A program made the position numbers and the translations under genes. Of a stretch of 64,000 bases of DNA, positions 63,437 to 64,000 are shown piece after piece. The notes under the pieces were generated by a model. It was not told the DNA's origin, made no database searches, and saw only the letters and a program-made list of their open reading frames with translations. Each line of letters begins with the position of its first letter. Positions within the stretch are counted from its first letter, which is position 1. Source of the DNA: Desulfobacterales bacterium (lineage in GTDB: Bacteria > Desulfobacterota > Desulfobacteria > Desulfobacterales > JAEINQ01); the NCBI GenBank assembly GCA_016342285.1, contig JAEINQ010000029.1, positions 1 through 64,000 of the forward strand, in the 5' to 3' direction.

Positions 63437-64000
63437 ATGGGTATCAATATTGTCAATCGAATTGACGACAAAGTGAAGGTTCGAAACGTACTGATCAGCG
63501 TATCGGACAAGTTCGGTCTGGAAACCTTTGTGCCCGAATTGCTCGGACTCTCTCCGGAGATTCGGATCTTTTCCACCGGTGGCACCTATGGCCGGCTTCG
63601 GGAGATCCTCGGGTCGCAAGCCGACGCCAGTCTGACCCAGGTTTCCCATTACACCGGCCAGCCGGAGACCCAGGGCGGGTTGGTCAAAACGCTGGACTTC
63701 AAGATTTACCTGGGCCTGTTGACGGAAACCTACAACGAGGCCCATCAGGCCGATCTCAATCGTACGGGTGCGGTGCCCATCGACATGGTGGTGGTCAACC
63801 TGTATCCGTTCAAGGCGACCATCGAAAAGGACGGGGTGACCGTGGAACAGGCCCGGGGCAATATCGATATCGGTGGTCCGTGCATGATCCGGGCCGCCGC
63901 CAAGAATCTGCTTCGGGTGGCCTCGGTGGTCGATCCGTCCGATTACGCGGTGATACTCGACGAGATGCGCGCCAGCGCGGGGCAACTCTCCCTGGCGCTT
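63437..64000 (+). CDS. purH: IMP cyclohydrolase / PurH-type protein (3' end outside window)
   Basis: The first 188 codons of an open frame running off the window. The MGS-like fold is seen in VLISVSDKFGLETFVPELL, IFSTGGTYGRL and VVNLYPFKATIEK, and NIDIGGPCMIRAAAKN is the conserved PurH segment. PurH closes FAICAR to IMP. It differs from common PurH where GRVKTLHPKI is expected: here the segment is GGLVKTLDFKIYLGLL, so it belongs to a divergent branch. Whether an AICAR transformylase domain follows cannot be seen. Confidence 0.85.
   Translation, partial: MGINIVNRIDDKVKVRNVLISVSDKFGLETFVPELLGLSPEIRIFSTGGTYGRLREILGSQADASLTQVSHYTGQPETQGGLVKTLDFKIYLGLLTETYNEAHQADLNRTGAVPIDMVVVNLYPFKATIEKDGVTVEQARGNIDIGGPCMIRAAAKNLLRVASVVDPSDYAVILDEMRASAGQLSLAL

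Overview
The window looks like a chromosome segment of a strictly anaerobic Desulfobacterota (former Deltaproteobacteria), most likely a Desulfobacterales/Desulfosarcina-type relative. The basis is the combination of a stand-alone Ni-Fe-S CO dehydrogenase, both Nqr and Rnf, a membrane pyrophosphatase, a multiheme cytochrome c next to rnf, the ispE-tRNA-Gln-prs-rplY-pth order, and GC-rich DNA. The lineage is an inference; no rRNA gene is present and nothing here proves sulfate reduction.

Layout. 1-2340 (- strand): citrate synthase, a Fur-family regulator, a long inverted repeat and a small zinc-ribbon protein. 2505-8575 (+): nqrABCDEF, whose NqrA keeps two ferredoxin-type cysteine motifs. 8843-11247: an accessory patch with an EF-hand/scramblase-like protein, a decayed REP-associated transposase element bounded by inverted repeats, an AT-rich cysteine-rich membrane protein gene and intergenic hairpins. 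11271-12618 (-): a ferredoxin:thioredoxin reductase-type protein, a glutaredoxin and a TIGR04282-type transferase. 13058-16437: cooS behind a promoter that carries a Fur-box-like 19-bp palindrome, facing a sigma54 activator with a cysteine-containing PAS domain; an sfsA fragment follows. 17147-28014 (+): mlaC, mlaA, serA, a DUF1844 protein, ispE, tRNA-Gln, prs, rplY, pth, hppA, carD, rluD. 28219-34987 (-): a cytochrome c-rnfCDGEAB cluster. 35248-37005 (-): a B12-type radical SAM protein. 37067-53473 (-): the division and cell wall (dcw) cluster from mraZ to ftsZ, without murB or ddl. 53778-58476 (+): an MBL-fold hydrolase, a eukaryotic-type AdoMet decarboxylase with spermidine synthase, an HD hydrolase and a sigma54-driven universal stress protein. 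58537-63072 (-): a PAS/DHp protein lacking an ATPase domain, a retropepsin-like protease and a HEAT/cNMP/PilZ protein. 63437 to the end (+): a purH-type gene cut by the window edge.

How the parts work together. Nqr, Rnf and the H+-pyrophosphatase are three ion-motive machines, and CO dehydrogenase supplies low-potential electrons at the ferredoxin level, so the window is rich in low-potential energy conservation. The most unusual locus is rnf. RnfB is fused to a complete GltD/NfnB-type FAD/NAD(P)H oxidoreductase, RnfC lacks the glycine-rich NADH/FMN signature of normal RnfC, the RnfD flavinylation motif is altered, and a pentaheme cytochrome c is the first gene. This reads as an Rnf whose NAD(P)H site has moved from RnfC to RnfB, with a cytochrome as an additional or alternative partner. 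That mechanism is inference from motifs.

Simple-sequence arrays occur at three gene boundaries (the rluD stop, the murG stop to murC start, and the murD start), and several dispersed or inverted repeats sit between genes.
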